From NCBI GenBank assembly GCA_041483455.1, contig JBGPFS010000103.1, positions 1 through 8,166 of the forward strand: a stretch of 8,166 nucleotides of DNA. Reading direction: 5' to 3'. Source of the stretch: JBGPFS01 sp041483455 (lineage in GTDB: Bacteria > Chloroflexota > Limnocylindria > Limnocylindrales > CSP1-4). Below the pieces are notes generated by a model. It saw nothing but the letters and a program-made list of their open reading frames with translations. It had not been told where the DNA came from and searched no databases. Positions 6,616 through 8,166 of this stretch are shown here, piece by piece. Within the stretch, counting starts at the first letter, position 1; each line of letters begins with the position of its first letter. A program made the translations under genes and the position numbers.

Positions 6616-6632
6616 GCCGGAGCGGTTCCGGC
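6616..6632 (-). terminator. Hairpin after the EamA gene, possible weak terminator
   Basis: A perfect inverted repeat GCCGGA - ACCGC - TCCGGC on the minus strand (6-bp stem, 5-base loop) lies 36 bases beyond the transporter stop and upstream of the lepA promoter. No U-tract follows. Stem and loop lengths match the hairpin found after hemW, which hints at a shared style of transcript end. Confidence 0.4.
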
Positions 6633-6668
6633 CATCCCTGCCGAGGCGATCGCGCGTTCGGGCCGCGG

Positions 6669-7532
6669 TCAGCTCCGGAGGAACCCGAGCGCGGCGGCCC
6701 CGGCGACGACCGCCACGATCCCGAGGACCTGGCGCCGACCGAGCCGCTCGCGGAACAGCACGTAGGCGGCGATGGTCGAGAACGGCGCGAACATCGAGGT
6801 CAGGACGGCGGCCACCGCGATCCCGTCATGCGAGGCGGACACGAAGGCGACGTAGCCCACGATCTCGGCCAGCGCCACCGTCGTCACGAGCGGCAGGGCC
6901 GCGCGGGTGATCCGGACCCGCCGCAGGAGCCCGAGCGGAAGGGCCACGAACAGGACGCCGACGATCCGGGGCGGCAGGATCGCCCAGGCCACCGGGACGG
7001 ACTCGGCGAGCCGGGCGGCCCCGTAGATCCCGAGGCCGAACGCGAACGCCGCCACGAGGGCGAGGCCGGCGGCCCGGAGCGAGCGATCGCGCGGGATCGG
7101 GACTCCCTCCTCCTCCTCGTGGCCGCCGCCGGTCGCGGCCAGGACGACACCGACCGCGATGAGCCCGAGGACCGGTCCGGCCCCCGGCGCCAGAGCCTCG
7201 CCGCCGAGGACCGCCAGGAGCGCCGCGATCGCGCCCTCGGTCGAGTTGATCGTCGCGACGATGCCGACCGACCCGATCCGGTAGGCGAGGTAGGTCAGCA
7301 GCAGGCCGACGACGTTGCCACCCCCGGCGATCATCGTCCAGCCGATCGTCTCCGCGTCGATCCGCGGCGCGGGCGCGATGAGGAGGGCCGCAGGAAGGGC
7401 GAGCAGGAGGCCGATCCCCATCGCGCCGGTCAGCGTCGACGGCGAGCCGATGAGCCGGCTCGTGCGCGCCGAGGCAAGGATCGAGACGGTGAACGAGGAG
7501 GCGGCGAGCAGGCCGCCCAAGATCGCGATCAT
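6669..7532 (-). CDS. EamA-family (drug/metabolite transporter superfamily) permease
   Basis: An inner-membrane carrier of 287 residues made of two related halves with about ten hydrophobic helices (approximately 1-20, 35-53, 62-84, 91-110, 118-134, 152-170, 180-203, 212-232, 237-260 and 267-285). Each half ends in the EamA pattern: INSTEGAIAALLAVLGGEAL then GLIAVGVVLAAT, and SMFAPFSTIAAYVLFRERL then GIVAVVAGAAALGF. An acidic loop, GGGHEEEEGVP (135-145), links the halves. EamA proteins export or import small metabolites, but the substrate cannot be read from the sequence. The start at 7532 is chosen because the first helix begins there; the open frame upstream is Arg/Gly/Pro-rich and runs under the rpsT promoter. 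No ribosome binding site is visible. It sits between lepA and rpsT and has no obvious functional tie to them. Confidence 0.88.
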   Translation of the reverse strand: MIAILGGLLAASSFTVSILASARTSRLIGSPSTLTGAMGIGLLLALPAALLIAPAPRIDAETIGWTMIAGGGNVVGLLLTYLAYRIGSVGIVATINSTEGAIAALLAVLGGEALAPGAGPVLGLIAVGVVLAATGGGHEEEEGVPIPRDRSLRAAGLALVAAFAFGLGIYGAARLAESVPVAWAILPPRIVGVLFVALPLGLLRRVRITRAALPLVTTVALAEIVGYVAFVSASHDGIAVAAVLTSMFAPFSTIAAYVLFRERLGRRQVLGIVAVVAGAAALGFLRS

Positions 7533-7692
7533 CGTCGGCAGTGTGAAGGAACGCCGGGTCGTCGCGTACGGCCGGGCGATCGGCAGGCGGCTGTCCCTCC
7601 CAGGGCCGCCACGGGCGGGCCGCCTGCCACGTCGCGAGCCCGGCTCGGCGGCCGCGCGAGCTCGCTGCCCGGTGCGCGGCCGGCCGCTCGGC

Positions 7693-7721
7693 TCGACCCC
7701 CGGGCGACCATCTGGTACCAT
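7693..7721 (+). promoter_or_regulatory. Candidate rpsT promoter
   Basis: TCGACC (-35, 7693-7698) and TACCAT (-10, 7716-7721) are spaced by 17 bases. TGG precedes the -10, giving an extended -10 as at hrcA and lepA. The -10 is part of the 8-base palindrome TGGTACCA (7713-7720). Transcription would start near 7728, leaving a leader of about 65 bases before the rpsT TTG. The -35 is a partial match. Confidence 0.55.
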
Positions 7722-7735
7722 CGCCGTTCGCGTGT

Positions 7736-7749
7736 CGGGCGCTCGCCCG
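7736..7749 (+). other. Small hairpin in the rpsT leader
   Basis: CGGGC - GCTC - GCCCG forms a perfect 5-bp stem with a tetraloop shortly after the predicted rpsT transcription start. Ribosomal protein leaders often fold for autoregulation, but this stem is short and its role is unknown. Confidence 0.3.
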
Positions 7750-7793
7750 CGCCAAGTCACTCCCGTCGTCGATCGCACAGAGGTTCGTGAACG

Positions 7794-8166
7794 TTGGCCA
7801 CTAAGCCCCGAGGTTGGACCGGCGCCCGGACGCCGTCCGCGCTCAAGCGCGTCCGCACCGCCGAGCGGCGGACCGAGATCAACGGCCCACGCCGGAGCGC
7901 CGCGAAGACGCTCGTGGCCAAGGCCGTCAGGGTCGCGACCGGCACGCAAGAGGGCGACGCCACGGAGGCCCTCGCGGCCGCGCTCAGCGCCCTCGATCGA
8001 GCCGCCAAGGCCGGGGCGATCCACCCGAACGCAGCCGCCCGGCGCAAGTCGCGCCTCGCCCGGAAGGTGAACGCGGCCCTCGGTGGCGAGCACGTCCTGA
8101 CTGCCGCGAAGGTCACCAAGTCGACCGGCAAGGCCGCCGCCGCGAAGGCCGCCAAGGCCCGGATCG
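7794..8166 (+). CDS. rpsT: 30S ribosomal protein S20 with Lys/Ala-rich C-terminal extension, cut by window edge
   Basis: Small basic protein that binds 16S rRNA in the body of the 30S subunit. The visible 124 residues contain the S20 pattern: SALKRVRTAERR near the N terminus, the SAAKTLVAKAV helix, ALAAALSALDRAAKAGAIHP and NAAARRKSRLARKVNAAL (79-96). The TTG at 7794 is the only reasonable start, since an in-frame TGA lies at 7788-7790; AGAGG is found 10 bases upstream of it. Typical S20 ends at about 85-90 residues, but here the frame continues past position 97 with a tail such as KSTGKAAAAKAAKA and has no stop before the window ends. It is divergent from the transporter and lepA. Confidence 0.95.
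   Translation, partial: MATKPRGWTGARTPSALKRVRTAERRTEINGPRRSAAKTLVAKAVRVATGTQEGDATEALAAALSALDRAAKAGAIHPNAAARRKSRLARKVNAALGGEHVLTAAKVTKSTGKAAAAKAAKARI

Noticed and set aside
7676..7687. Perfect 12-base palindrome GCGGCCGGCCGC upstream of rpsT
   Set aside because: It is built only of G and C in a very GC-rich stretch, has no second copy nearby, and no known operator matches it.
4569..7790. A plus-strand open frame of 1073 codons spanning the antisense of lepA and the transporter
   Set aside because: It is opposite two clear genes, its translation is Asp/Arg/Gly/His-rich low-complexity sequence with no recognisable motif, and long antisense frames are expected where high-GC codon choice removes stops.
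7533..8093. Upstream extension of the EamA gene to 8093 (474 residues)
   Set aside because: The extension runs antisense through rpsT and its promoter, and is not membrane-like; a ten-helix protein is complete from 7532.

Overview
This is a GC-rich bacterial chromosomal segment carrying a conserved protein-quality-control and translation neighbourhood. Eight genes are supported. Seven lie on the minus strand; in their direction of transcription they are an EamA-type transporter, lepA, a CPBP-family membrane protein, hemW, hrcA, grpE and dnaK (cut by the left edge). One, rpsT, lies on the plus strand at the right end and is cut by the right edge. No RNA genes, insertion sequences, prophage or CRISPR arrays were seen.

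Organism: coding GC is high, three or four genes use GTG or TTG starts, the stress operon is controlled by HrcA/CIRCE, and DnaK carries the extra segment in its ATPase domain that is typically absent from Bacillota and Actinomycetota. Together these suggest a high-GC lineage outside those phyla. A Chloroflexota bacterium, possibly of an uncultured soil or freshwater class, is my best guess. This is inference, not proof.

Layout from left to right. At 1-2454 is the heat-shock operon hrcA-grpE-dnaK. It is driven by a sigma70-like promoter with an extended -10 (2515-2544) and has a perfect CIRCE operator (2476-2502) between promoter and hrcA. At 2574-6485 are hemW, the CPBP-like gene and lepA, read as lepA > CPBP > hemW. 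The CPBP stop and the hemW GTG start overlap by 4 bases, which suggests translational coupling, and a likely lepA promoter lies at 6564-6591. At 6669-7532 is a ten-helix EamA/DMT transporter. From 7533 to 7793 lies a divergent intergenic region with a candidate rpsT promoter near its right end; I recognise nothing in 7546-7692. At 7794-8166 is rpsT, with a TTG start and a long Lys/Ala-rich tail.

How the genes fit together: HrcA represses its own operon, and GrpE is the nucleotide-exchange factor of the DnaK chaperone. HemW (heme-binding radical SAM), LepA (ribosome GTPase) and S20 are the usual neighbours of this operon in Bacillus-like genomes, where rpsT is also divergent. The EamA and CPBP genes are the departures from that arrangement. 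The most unusual points are an 18-bp tandem repeat that forms the first codons of hemW beside the coupled start, a CPBP protein with an altered active site, changes in the HrcA recognition helix despite a perfect operator, and the extended S20. I do not see a wholly new system here.
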